A DNA stretch of 64,000 nucleotides, taken from contig WELA01002708.1 of NCBI GenBank assembly GCA_009602735.1, positions 62,001 to 126,000 of the forward strand, read 5' to 3'. This document shows positions 8,894 to 17,742 of the stretch, piece after piece. The stretch is from Mesotaenium endlicherianum. Lineage: Eukaryota > Streptophyta > Zygnematophyceae > Zygnematales > Mesotaeniaceae. Under the pieces are notes generated by a model. It made no database searches. It saw only the letters and a list, made by a program, of their open reading frames with translations, and was not told the DNA's origin. How positions within the stretch are numbered: the first letter of the stretch is position 1; each line of letters starts with the position of its first letter. The position numbers were made by a program, and so were the translations under genes.

Positions 8894-10576
8894 ATGAATA
8901 ATGCAAAATACAAGTTCCTGTTCATGATTGGTTGGTTCACCGTCATTTCAATGCAGGCACAAACACCACTATCCTCCAAAGAAGTCTTTACCCGGGCCGA
9001 TACGCTTCGCGGCAGCATCACACCTGAAAGGGCCTGGTGGGATGTATTGCATTATACGATTGGTGTGACACCCGACTTCCTATCTAAATACATAGAAGGT
9101 AAAACGGAGATCCGTTTCAAAGTGCTGGCACCCGGTAAGACCATGCAGATAGACCTGCAGGAGCCTATGCAACTATCAAAAGCGTATACCGCCGCGTACA
9201 AAGACTTGCCGCTTCGTCGCGATGGTAACGTGTATTATGTGAGTTTTCCAAAAGAGTTGAAAACAGGCAGCGTTCAAACACTCACGCTTGTTTTCCACGG
9301 TAACCCGCGCATTGCCAAACGGCCACCATGGGATGGTGGATGGATATTCCAGACCGATAAACTAGGCAGACCCTGGATGAGTGTGGCCTGCCAGGGGCTC
9401 GGCGCCAGCGTATGGTATCCCTGCAAAGACCACCAGAGCGACGAACCCGATCAGGGGGCTACGCTCAATATAACTGTTCCCGATACACTGGTAGCGGTAG
9501 GAAACGGAAGATTGATCAGTAAGATCAGCCACAGCAAAGGCCTGGTTACCTATAAATGGGATGTCAAAAACCCCATCAACAATTACGATATCATCCCTTA
9601 TATAGGTAAATATGTGACCTGGCATGAAACATTCAACGGCGAAAAAGGACCGCTCGATTGCGATTACTGGGTGCTGGATTACGAGTTGGAAAAAGCGAAA
9701 GAACAATTCAAACAGGCGCCGAAAATGTTGCGTTGCTTTGAACACTGGATGGGCCCTTATCCTTTTTATGAAGACAGTTATAAGCTGGTGCAGTCGCCAC
9801 ACCTGGGCATGGAACACCAGAGTGCAGTAGCTTATGGCAACCAGTTTAAGAACGGTTACCTGGGAAGGGATCTTTCGGGTACCGGGTGGGGACTCAAATG
9901 GGATTTCATCATTGTACACGAAAGCGGGCATGAATGGTTTGGCAACAACATCACCAGCAAGGATATTGCCGATATGTGGATACATGAGGGCTTTACCAAT
10001 TATTCAGAAACGCTTTTTACCGAATGTGAATACGGCTTGCAGGCAGCCAATGAATACAATTACGGCATACGCCGCGTTATACGCAATGATGTACCCATAA
10101 CAGGTCCTTATGGTGTTAACAAAGAAGGCAGTGGCGATATGTATCCCAAAGCGGCTAACATGATCCACAGCATCCGTAACGCCATGCACGATGATGAAAA
10201 ATTCAGGAACATGCTGCGTTTCCTCAACAAGAAATTTTATCATCAAACAGTAACGGCAGATGATATCCGCGAAGCGATGGAAAGCTTTACCGGCTTTGGA
10301 CTGGATAAAATATTCAACCAGTATCTGCACACCACACAGGTACCTGTGTTGGAATACAAGTTAGATGGTACACAGGTGTCGTTCCGTTGGAGTAATTGTG
10401 TAGACGGATTCAATCTTCCTCTATGGGCTGGCGCGGGCAACCAGGCGCAACTGGTTAAACCAGTAACAGGTAGCTGGACCAGTTTGCAGTTAAGCAATGA
10501 AAATGCTGCCAACTGGAAACTGGAAAACATAGAAAAACTGTTCTACGTTAAAGTGCAAAAAGCAACGAATAATTGA
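8894..10576 (+). CDS. M1-family metallopeptidase (aminopeptidase)
   Basis: Secreted zinc aminopeptidase, 560 aa. A signal peptide (about residues 1-22, ending MQAQ) is followed by the M1 N-terminal beta-sandwich. The catalytic domain has the zinc site HESGH (His342, Glu343, His346) and the third ligand Glu365 in WIHEGFTNY, in the exact M1 spacing. The exopeptidase motif reads GMEHQSA in place of the usual GxMEN, a change common in Bacteroidota members. The large C-terminal helical domain of the long aminopeptidases is shortened. It would trim peptides in the periplasm, which fits the divergent peptide-binding lipoprotein gene beside it. Confidence 0.93.
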   Translation: MNNAKYKFLFMIGWFTVISMQAQTPLSSKEVFTRADTLRGSITPERAWWDVLHYTIGVTPDFLSKYIEGKTEIRFKVLAPGKTMQIDLQEPMQLSKAYTAAYKDLPLRRDGNVYYVSFPKELKTGSVQTLTLVFHGNPRIAKRPPWDGGWIFQTDKLGRPWMSVACQGLGASVWYPCKDHQSDEPDQGATLNITVPDTLVAVGNGRLISKISHSKGLVTYKWDVKNPINNYDIIPYIGKYVTWHETFNGEKGPLDCDYWVLDYELEKAKEQFKQAPKMLRCFEHWMGPYPFYEDSYKLVQSPHLGMEHQSAVAYGNQFKNGYLGRDLSGTGWGLKWDFIIVHESGHEWFGNNITSKDIADMWIHEGFTNYSETLFTECEYGLQAANEYNYGIRRVIRNDVPITGPYGVNKEGSGDMYPKAANMIHSIRNAMHDDEKFRNMLRFLNKKFYHQTVTADDIREAMESFTGFGLDKIFNQYLHTTQVPVLEYKLDGTQVSFRWSNCVDGFNLPLWAGAGNQAQLVKPVTGSWTSLQLSNENAANWKLENIEKLFYVKVQKATNN

Positions 10577-10577
10577 A

Positions 10578-11285
10578 TCAGTTGTCGGTTAACCTGCCGG
10601 CGCCCTTGTACCTCGGCTGCCAGTATTTATCGTTCAGGTCGCTGATCATAACGCCACCGCTGGTGGCTGCATGAACAAACTTGTTATTGAGGAGATACAC
10701 ACCTACATGTGAAATGCTGCGTCCGCTCGTATGAAAGAACACCAGGTCGCCTTCTTTCAGGTCTTCCAGTTGTACTTTTTCGCAGGCATCGTATTGTTCC
10801 TGCGCGGTGCGGGGAAGATTGTGCTTGTACACATCCCGCATGATGATCTGTGTAAAGGCAGAACAGTCGATACAGTTATCAGTAGCCCCGCCGAGGCAGT
10901 ATTTGGTGCCCCACCATTTTTCAATCGTTTCCAACAGCGGAATATTGGTCAGTTGTTCCACTGTTGCATCCATCATCACCGCGTATTTCAACTGCAACCA
11001 GTTGGCTTTTTCGATTTCAACAGAAGACAGTCCATAGCCTGGCATACGTTCTGCACCGGTATTAGTGTTGTGCTTAGAGGTGGTAGTGCTGGTTTTATGA
11101 CGGGTGGTAACCACCGAGCCGGGTGTTACCTCTATCTGGTCAATGAATTGAGGTTGGCCGAATCTCCTGGCAGCATTGCTTGTTTTGGCTACAGAGTCGT
11201 CTTTAGCCCCCAGCTTGCTGAGGGATTTACAACTGCTGAAGACAAAAACAAGCAGGCATGATATGGTTATATATGGTAATTTCAT
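10578..11285 (-). CDS. NlpC/P60-family cell-wall peptidase lipoprotein
   Basis: Predicted peptidoglycan endopeptidase of family C40, 235 aa. The start at 11285 was chosen because it gives a clean lipoprotein signal (MKLPYITISC then FVFSSCKS); a longer frame adds 18 residues with no signal character. The catalytic domain occupies the last 130 residues, with Cys in NCIDCSAFTQ, His in ISHVGVYL and a second His in NKFVHAATSGG. Between lipobox and domain is a low-complexity Thr/Ser/Lys linker. It would cut peptide stems in the cell wall while anchored to a membrane. Its end lies 1 base from the stop of the convergent M1 peptidase gene. Confidence 0.92.
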   Translation of the reverse strand: MKLPYITISCLLVFVFSSCKSLSKLGAKDDSVAKTSNAARRFGQPQFIDQIEVTPGSVVTTRHKTSTTTSKHNTNTGAERMPGYGLSSVEIEKANWLQLKYAVMMDATVEQLTNIPLLETIEKWWGTKYCLGGATDNCIDCSAFTQIIMRDVYKHNLPRTAQEQYDACEKVQLEDLKEGDLVFFHTSGRSISHVGVYLLNNKFVHAATSGGVMISDLNDKYWQPRYKGAGRLTDN

Positions 11286-11426
11286 AGTAGGTGATTTGCA
11301 ATATAATACCCTGAAACCGATGCCGGCTCCAATGCGCATAACTTTTTAACATGCTATCCCATCCCTGCACCCCTGTGGATAACTGGAACCCGGGCAGTAC
11401 GGCCTGTTTTTCCGACCTTTGTATGT

Positions 11427-14400
11427 ATGGCTGCATTCTCTCATTTACACGTTCATACTCAATATTCTTTGCTCGATGGCGCGGCGGCTATTGGCAGTCT
11501 CTACAAAAAAGCTGCCAATGATCAGATGCCTGCGCTTGCCATTACGGATCATGGTAATATGTTCGGTGTTTTTGACTTTGTAAGCCAGGCCTGGAAGAAC
11601 ACCAAAGTGGTGGGAAAAGATGCCAACGGAAAAGACATTGTAGAGCCCGTGGTAAAACCCATCGTTGGTTGTGAGTTCTATGTGGTGCGTGACAGGCATG
11701 CAAAAGTGTTCACCAAAGACGTGAAAGATGAGCGTTACCACCAGGTGCTGTTAGCTAAAAATGCAACGGGTTACGCCAACCTGGTAAAGCTCACTTCTTT
11801 GGGTTTTATTGAGGGAATGTACAGCAAGTACCCGCGTATCGATAAAGAGCTGATTGAACAATACCACGAAGGACTGATCGCTACCACTTGTTGTATCGGC
11901 GCTTATGTTCCGCAAACCATCCTGCACGATGGTGAAGAAAAAGCAGAACAGGAATTCAAATGGTGGCTGGATATGTTCGGAGAGGATTATTACATAGAAC
12001 TGCAAAGACACAACATCAAAGAACAGGAGCTCATCAACCAAACCCTGCTCAAGTTCTCAAAGAAATACAAAGTGCCGGTGATTGCCACGAACGACAGTCA
12101 CTATGTTGACCAGGACGATGCCAATGCACATGATATCCTGCTCTGCATCAACACAGGCGAAAAGCAAAGTACACCAGGCTTTGATGATTTTGTGAATGAT
12201 GATGTGCAGATACGCAACCGCCGTTTCAAATTTCCCAACAACCAGTTTTATTTCAAGACCACGGCCGAAATGCAGCAGTTGTTCAGCGATATTCCCGAAT
12301 CGCTCGACAATACCAATGCGATTGTTGACAAGGTGGAAATACTGAACCTGAAGAAAGACATCCTGTTGCCGGCCTTCCCTATCCCACCTGAATTCCAGAT
12401 ACACAACGATGCGAACCTGAACCAATGGGAATACCTGCGGCATATTACCATGGAGGGCGCTAAAAAACGGTATACAGACATCTCTCCCAGTACGCAGGAG
12501 CGCATAGACTTTGAATTGTTCACCATCAAGACCATGGGTTTTGCCGGTTACTTTTTGATCGTGAGTGATTTCATCAAAGCAGGTCGTGAACTCGGCGTAT
12601 TCGTAGGCCCGGGACGTGGCTCTGCTGCGGGAAGTGTGGTGGCTTATTGCATCGGCATCACCAATATTGATCCTATTAAATACAACCTGCTGTTCGAGCG
12701 TTTCCTCAACCCGGACCGTAAGAGCATGCCCGATATCGATACGGATTTTGATGATGAAGGAAGACAGAAAGTGATCGATTATGTAGTAGGCAAATACGGT
12801 AAAGAGCAGGTAGCGCAGATCATCACGTATGGTACCATGGCCGCCAAGATGAGTATCAAAGACGTGGCACGTGTACTGGATCTCCCGCTTGCCGAAAGTA
12901 ATATGCTGGCCAAGCTGGTGCCCGATAAACCGGGTACGGAACTGGGGCGTGTATTGAAAGCGCCCATCACTGCGAAAGAAGGCCCCAAATCGCTCGAAGA
13001 AAAAGAAGCCTACCAGCAGGAAGATATTGAGAATGTTAAGAAACTGCGGGAGATATACAACGGCACCGATATCAGGGCGCAAGTGTTGAAAGAAGCCGAG
13101 CGATTGGAGGGATCGGTGCGCAATACGGGTATCCACGCTGCAGGTATCATCATCGCACCCAAAGACCTTACGGAACTGCTTCCTGTGGCTACTGCCAAAG
13201 ATTCCAGTTTGTGGGTAACACAGATCGAAGGCAGCATCATTGAAGATGCGGGCGTTATCAAGATGGACTTCCTCGGATTGAGAACGCTTTCGATTTTGAA
13301 AACAGCGCTGGAACTCATCAAAGAGAACCACAATATTTCTATAAACCTGGATGAACTTCCGTTGGATGATGAAAAGACTTTTCTGTTGTACCAACGCGGA
13401 GAAACCAATGCCACTTTTCAGTTTGAAAGTGTGGGTATGCAAAAATACCTGCGCGAACTCAAGCCCGATAAGTTCGATGACCTCATTGCCATGAACGCCT
13501 TGTACCGTCCGGGTCCCATCGCTTATATCCCCAACTTCATTGATCGTAAACATGGCAGGGAAGCCATCACGTACGACCTGGATGATATGAAGGAGTATCT
13601 CGCTGAAACCTATGGTATCACCGTTTACCAGGAGCAGGTGATGCTGCTGAGCCAGAGCCTGGCAGGTTTCACCAAAGGAGATGCCGACGTGTTGCGGAAA
13701 GCGATGGGTAAAAAGCAGAAAGCAGTACTGGATAAAATGAAAACCCAGTTCATTACCGGTGCCACCGCCAAAGGACATCCCGCCGATAAACTGGAAAAAA
13801 TATGGACCGACTGGGAAGCATTTGCACAATATGCGTTCAACAAATCGCATTCTACCTGCTATGCTTTTGTAGCTTACCAGACCGCTTACCTCAAAGCCCA
13901 CTATCCCGGCGAATACATGGCTGCCGTACTCAACCATGCAGGCAGTATTGAGAAGATCACCTTCTTTATGGAGGAATGCAAGCGGATGGGTATCAAGGTA
14001 TTGGGGCCCGATATTAATGAATCACTTAAAGGCTTTGCCGTGAACAAACGCGGGGAGATCCGCTTTGGACTGGGAGGTCTCAAAGGTGTTGGCGAAGCTG
14101 CAGTAGAGACCATCATTGCCGAACGGAGCAAAAATGGGGTGTATTCCGATATCTATGAATTTGTGAAGCGGATACTGCAAAGAACAGTCAATAAAAAATC
14201 ATTGGAAAGCCTGGCTTATTCAGGCGCTTTCGACTGTTTTCCGGAATTGCACAGGGCGCAGTATTTCAAAATACCTGATGGAGACCGGCTCTCGGGATTG
14301 GAAAGGCTGATCATGTACGGACAGGCTTCACAAAGCCAGGCCAGCTCCTCCAATACCCTCTTCGGCGAACTGGCCGAATCGATGGAAGTAGCGAAACCCA

Positions 14401-15098
14401 AGATACTTCCATCCGAACCCTGGACCCTGACCGAATTACTGGATCATGAAAAAGAAGTAACGGGCATGTTCATGAGCGGACACCCACTCGATCATTTCAA
14501 ATTTGAATTGAAATATTACGGCATTACGCAGATCAGTGATTTTAATGAGATCAAGGATACCTTGCAGCTACAAGCCAACCCCGGTAAGAGTTTGCGCGTA
14601 GCAGGATTGGTGATCGACGTGCAGCATCGTGTTACTAAAACCGGTAAGAATTTCGGCTCGTTCGTGATAGAAGATTTCAGTGGTAAAACAGATTTCATTT
14701 TGTGGAGCGAAGACTATATCAAATTCCAGAACTACCTGGAAAAAGGACAGAACCTGCTGTTGACCGGTTTCTTCAGGCCCCGGTTCGGAAGAGCAAACGA
14801 GTTTGAATTCAAGATCACCGTGATGTCGTTACTGGAAACGGTAAAAGAAACGATGACCCGGAGCCTGGAGATCAATGCCCACGCGGCAGCTATATCGCCC
14901 GATTTTGTCCGGTTTGTAGACCAGAACGTTCGCAATTTCCCCGGCAAAACCGCCCTCCGGTTCAATATTTATGAACCCAGGGAAAACCTGAAAGTGAGCC
15001 TGATCTCTTTCGATAAAGGCTTCAGGATGAACGAGGAAATGGCTGAATTCCTGCTCAATAACCAGGATTTAGAGGTGAATGTAGGGCTGGCAGGGTAA
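11427..15098 (+). CDS. dnaE: DNA polymerase III subunit alpha
   Basis: Replicative DNA polymerase, 1223 aa, the usual length of Bacteroidota DnaE. The N-terminal PHP domain begins FSHLHVHTQYSLLDG, with ITDHGNMFGV after it. The palm domain has GPGRGSAAGSVVAYC and PDIDTDFDD, whose Asp residues are catalytic. Finger motifs such as MNALYRPGPIAYIPNFI and YAFNKSHSTCYAFVAYQTAYLKA follow. Helix-hairpin-helix and OB-fold regions lie in the C-terminal third (RVAGLVIDVQHRVTKTGKNFG). It is transcribed away from the NlpC/P60 gene across a 141-base gap; trxA follows 146 bases later. Confidence 0.98.
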   Translation: MAAFSHLHVHTQYSLLDGAAAIGSLYKKAANDQMPALAITDHGNMFGVFDFVSQAWKNTKVVGKDANGKDIVEPVVKPIVGCEFYVVRDRHAKVFTKDVKDERYHQVLLAKNATGYANLVKLTSLGFIEGMYSKYPRIDKELIEQYHEGLIATTCCIGAYVPQTILHDGEEKAEQEFKWWLDMFGEDYYIELQRHNIKEQELINQTLLKFSKKYKVPVIATNDSHYVDQDDANAHDILLCINTGEKQSTPGFDDFVNDDVQIRNRRFKFPNNQFYFKTTAEMQQLFSDIPESLDNTNAIVDKVEILNLKKDILLPAFPIPPEFQIHNDANLNQWEYLRHITMEGAKKRYTDISPSTQERIDFELFTIKTMGFAGYFLIVSDFIKAGRELGVFVGPGRGSAAGSVVAYCIGITNIDPIKYNLLFERFLNPDRKSMPDIDTDFDDEGRQKVIDYVVGKYGKEQVAQIITYGTMAAKMSIKDVARVLDLPLAESNMLAKLVPDKPGTELGRVLKAPITAKEGPKSLEEKEAYQQEDIENVKKLREIYNGTDIRAQVLKEAERLEGSVRNTGIHAAGIIIAPKDLTELLPVATAKDSSLWVTQIEGSIIEDAGVIKMDFLGLRTLSILKTALELIKENHNISINLDELPLDDEKTFLLYQRGETNATFQFESVGMQKYLRELKPDKFDDLIAMNALYRPGPIAYIPNFIDRKHGREAITYDLDDMKEYLAETYGITVYQEQVMLLSQSLAGFTKGDADVLRKAMGKKQKAVLDKMKTQFITGATAKGHPADKLEKIWTDWEAFAQYAFNKSHSTCYAFVAYQTAYLKAHYPGEYMAAVLNHAGSIEKITFFMEECKRMGIKVLGPDINESLKGFAVNKRGEIRFGLGGLKGVGEAAVETIIAERSKNGVYSDIYEFVKRILQRTVNKKSLESLAYSGAFDCFPELHRAQYFKIPDGDRLSGLERLIMYGQASQSQASSSNTLFGELAESMEVAKPKILPSEPWTLTELLDHEKEVTGMFMSGHPLDHFKFELKYYGITQISDFNEIKDTLQLQANPGKSLRVAGLVIDVQHRVTKTGKNFGSFVIEDFSGKTDFILWSEDYIKFQNYLEKGQNLLLTGFFRPRFGRANEFEFKITVMSLLETVKETMTRSLEINAHAAAISPDFVRFVDQNVRNFPGKTALRFNIYEPRENLKVSLISFDKGFRMNEEMAEFLLNNQDLEVNVGLAG

Positions 15099-15192
15099 TG
15101 TACCAGTCCCGACGCCCTGTCAGTTTTGCTGTTGCAACGTCATTAATCACACCCGTGGAAAAGTCAAAACTGCATAAACGGCCATTTGGAGC

Positions 15193-15200
15193 TAAATTTG
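15193..15200 (+). promoter_or_regulatory. Candidate -7 promoter element for trxA
   Basis: TAAATTTG matches TAnnTTTG exactly, 44 bases before the trxA ATG. No convincing TTTG was found 18-19 bases upstream. Confidence 0.45.
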
Positions 15201-15244
15201 ACATCCTAATAAGGTAAGAACACCTAAAAAAACAAACAGTGTAT

Positions 15245-15562
15245 ATGGCATTAGAATTAACAGACGCTAACTTCCAGTCAACCGTACTGGACAGCGATAA
15301 ACTTACAGTAGTAGATTTTTGGGCAGAATGGTGCGGACCTTGCCGTGCCATCGGACCCGTTATTGAAGAGTTGTCGAAAGACTATGCAGGCAAGATCAAT
15401 GTGGGCAAAGTGAATGTAGACCATAACCCTAATCTGAGCGTGAATTATGGCATCACTTCCATTCCTGCTATCCTGTTCATCAAAGGCGGACAGATCGTAG
15501 ACAAACAAATTGGCGCAGTACCCAAATCTGTACTCGATAAAAAGATCCAGGCGCATATATAG
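15245..15562 (+). CDS. trxA: Thioredoxin
   Basis: Small cytoplasmic disulfide reductant, 105 aa. The active site WCGPC has Cys30 and Cys33, and the cis-Pro is in ITSIPAILFIKGG. The ATG at 15245 was chosen over a GTG six bases upstream because it gives the normal thioredoxin N-terminus (MALELTDANFQ). The matching reductase gene, trxB, is at 28296-29243 in this window but in another operon. A palindromic repeat follows the stop and probably ends the transcript. Confidence 0.97.
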   Translation: MALELTDANFQSTVLDSDKLTVVDFWAEWCGPCRAIGPVIEELSKDYAGKINVGKVNVDHNPNLSVNYGITSIPAILFIKGGQIVDKQIGAVPKSVLDKKIQAHI

Positions 15563-15586
15563 TATAGTAGACTGCGTATCTTATTG

Positions 15587-15663
15587 AGTTGCTAGTTGCT
15601 AGTTGTTAGTTGTAAGATAGAAATAAAGATATTCTATCAACTAACAACTCACAATTAGCAACT
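15587..15663. repeat. AGTTGCTA palindromic repeat
   Basis: An imperfect inverted repeat with arms of about 35 bases. The left arm starts AGTTGCTAGTTGCTAGTTG and the right arm ends CAATTAGCAACT, with the loop near 15620-15630. A T-rich run (TTTTTATTT) follows at 15663-15671. It lies between trxA and the permease gene and can act as a terminator. Palindromes rich in TTAGTTG units recur in intergenic regions of related genomes. Confidence 0.7.
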
Positions 15664-15729
15664 TTTTATTTAATATTATTCGTTATCTTTCCCCGTTTTA
15701 TTTTTTATTAACTAACGAAAACTAATTGC

Positions 15730-16974
15730 ATGATGAATATCAAGTTGCGCCTGATCATCATGAATTTTTTGGAATTCTTTGTTTGGGGTTCCTGGCTTAT
15801 CTCCCTCGGTGCTTATATGATTGTAACACTCCATTTTTCCGGTGGAGAAGTAGGGGCTGTTTACGCTACCATGGGCATAGCTTCCCTGTTCATGCCGGCT
15901 TTATTGGGTATTGTGGCAGACAGGTGGGTGAATGCCGAACGTGTATTGGGTATTTGCCATATTGTGGGGGCCTGCTTATTACTCTGGGCTTCTACAGTAA
16001 GCGATTACAGGACTTTCTATCTTATCATGCTCCTCAATTCAATGGCTTTCATGCCAACAATCGCGCTGAATAATACTGTATCCTATATTATACTGGAAAG
16101 AAGAGGATTCCACATTGTAAAAGATTTCCCTCCTATTCGTGTGTGGGGAACGGTGGGGTTTGTTTGCGCTATGTGGATAGTTGATTTGTGCGGCTGGACT
16201 AAAAGTCCATTTCAACTTTATCTAAGTGCTGGAGCCGGCTTATTGTTGGGACTATATACCTTCACTATTGAAAAATGCCCGCCTGTTAAATTCAACGCGG
16301 AGAAGACACTGTCAGAAGCCTTAGGGTTAGATGCATTCGTTTTATTCCGAAGAAAAAAAATGCTGATCTTTTTCATCTTTGCCATGTTATTGGGCGCGGC
16401 CTTACAGATCACTAATGCATTCGGCGGCGCTTTTCTCGATGATTTCAAAACCGGTTTTGCCGATTCATTCGGCGTAAAACATCCGAACCTGCTCTTATCC
16501 ATTTCGCAGATATCTGAAACACTTTTTATCCTCACCATTCCTTTCTTCCTTAGAAAATTTGGTATCAAACAGGTCATGCTGCTCAGCATTTTTGCCTGGG
16601 TATTCCGTTTTGGATTATTTGCCATTGGCGATCCGGGACCAGGGCTCTACCTGTTGATCCTGTCCATGATCATTTATGGAATGGCATTCGACTTCTTCAA
16701 TATCTCCGGTTCTTTATTCGTGGAAAAGGAAGCCGATATACGCATCAGGGCCAGTGCACAAGGGTTGTTCATGCTCATGACCAATGGCATCGGCGCTTTC
16801 CTCGGAGGTACCATCAGCGGATGGGTAGTGGATTATTTTACTGTTAATGGTGTGAAAGACTGGCACAATATCTGGTTAAGTTTTGCAGGATATGCATTGG
16901 TGCTTGGTATTTTCTTCCCGTTGGTATTCCGGTACAAACACAACCCGGATATGGAGACAAGCAAACATCACTAA
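15730..16974 (+). CDS. NupG/XapB-type nucleoside permease (MFS)
   Basis: Inner-membrane nucleoside:proton symporter of the NHS branch of the major facilitator superfamily, 414 aa with about 12 membrane helices. Signatures at the N-terminus are FLEFFVWGSWLISLGAYM and LMPALLGIVADRWV, and in the middle IVKDFPPIRVWGTVGFV, all typical of NupG-like proteins of Bacteroidota. Two in-frame ATGs stand side by side at 15730 and 15733; either may be used. It would import nucleosides for salvage. The next gene follows after 22 bases on the same strand. Confidence 0.88.
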   Translation: MMNIKLRLIIMNFLEFFVWGSWLISLGAYMIVTLHFSGGEVGAVYATMGIASLFMPALLGIVADRWVNAERVLGICHIVGACLLLWASTVSDYRTFYLIMLLNSMAFMPTIALNNTVSYIILERRGFHIVKDFPPIRVWGTVGFVCAMWIVDLCGWTKSPFQLYLSAGAGLLLGLYTFTIEKCPPVKFNAEKTLSEALGLDAFVLFRRKKMLIFFIFAMLLGAALQITNAFGGAFLDDFKTGFADSFGVKHPNLLLSISQISETLFILTIPFFLRKFGIKQVMLLSIFAWVFRFGLFAIGDPGPGLYLLILSMIIYGMAFDFFNISGSLFVEKEADIRIRASAQGLFMLMTNGIGAFLGGTISGWVVDYFTVNGVKDWHNIWLSFAGYALVLGIFFPLVFRYKHNPDMETSKHH

Positions 16975-16996
16975 ATACTTGTTATAAAAATCATCT

Positions 16997-17683
16997 ATGA
17001 AAAATATGGACCGTCTATTCGTTTTAAAATCTCTAATGCAACACCGTCATCTAAAGAATTACCTGGAAATCGGGGTCTTTAACGGACATATCTTTTTTCG
17101 TATCAAAAGCAATTTCAAGATTGCAGTTGATCCCGATTTTGTATTCGGGAATGGCCGTAAAGCCATAAAACTCCTGCTGAATCCGTATAATCGTTATAAC
17201 CAGTATTTTGAAAAAACAAGCGACGATTTTTTTGCGCAAGATGGTCCGAGGTTGTTCCAGGACAAGAAAATTGAACTGGCGCTTATTGATGGAATGCACG
17301 AATGCGATTATGTGATCAGGGATGTAGAGCATACATTAAATCATGCTGCTCCTAATGCGGTAATCGTTCTGCATGATTGCAATCCCTTAAGCGCGGAAGC
17401 CGCTTGTTCTTTTAAGGAATGGAACTACCCGGGAACCTGGAATGGAGATGTATGGAAAGCGATCCTTTATTTCCGCAGTCAGCGAAAAGACCTCACCTGC
17501 TTTGTACTGGATGCCGATCAAGGTTTGGGCATCATTGTTAAACAACCGGCAACAACGCTTCTTCCGTATGATAAGGAACAAATCAGCCAATTCACTTACC
17601 AGGATCTTGCATTGAACCGGGCTGAATGGCTAGGCCTGCAGCCTTCGGACTACTTTTACGATTTCTTTAAGATCGGCGCTTAA
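16997..17683 (+). CDS. Class I SAM methyltransferase-like protein (Methyltransf_24 type)
   Basis: A 228-residue protein with a Rossmann methyltransferase pattern. Motif I is YLEIGVFNGHIF (about 23-34), the acidic end of strand 2 is AVDPDFVFG, motif II is ELALIDGMHECDYVIRDVE, and strand 5 is AVIVLHDCNP. These are features of the Methyltransf_24 group, whose members often act on sugars or small secondary molecules. The His-Asp pair in VLHDCNP is usual for this group. Substrate cannot be assigned. It sits 22 bases after the nucleoside permease and before mqnE, which has its own promoter-like element. Confidence 0.75.
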   Translation: MKNMDRLFVLKSLMQHRHLKNYLEIGVFNGHIFFRIKSNFKIAVDPDFVFGNGRKAIKLLLNPYNRYNQYFEKTSDDFFAQDGPRLFQDKKIELALIDGMHECDYVIRDVEHTLNHAAPNAVIVLHDCNPLSAEAACSFKEWNYPGTWNGDVWKAILYFRSQRKDLTCFVLDADQGLGIIVKQPATTLLPYDKEQISQFTYQDLALNRAEWLGLQPSDYFYDFFKIGA

Positions 17684-17708
17684 ACATTATTTATCCGCCA
17701 AATCGGTG

Positions 17709-17716
17709 TAAATTTG
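17709..17716 (+). promoter_or_regulatory. Candidate -7 promoter element for mqnE
   Basis: TAAATTTG fits TAnnTTTG and lies 26 bases before the ATG at 17743. The position 18 bases upstream holds TTAT, only a weak match to TTTG. Confidence 0.45.
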
Positions 17717-17742
17717 CTGTCTGAACATCAAAATCTGTGAAC

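Noticed and set aside
12057-13937. A 626-codon open frame on the minus strand
   Set aside because: It lies wholly opposite dnaE, which has unbroken family motifs. The protein has no recognisable domain and arises from codon bias on the other strand.
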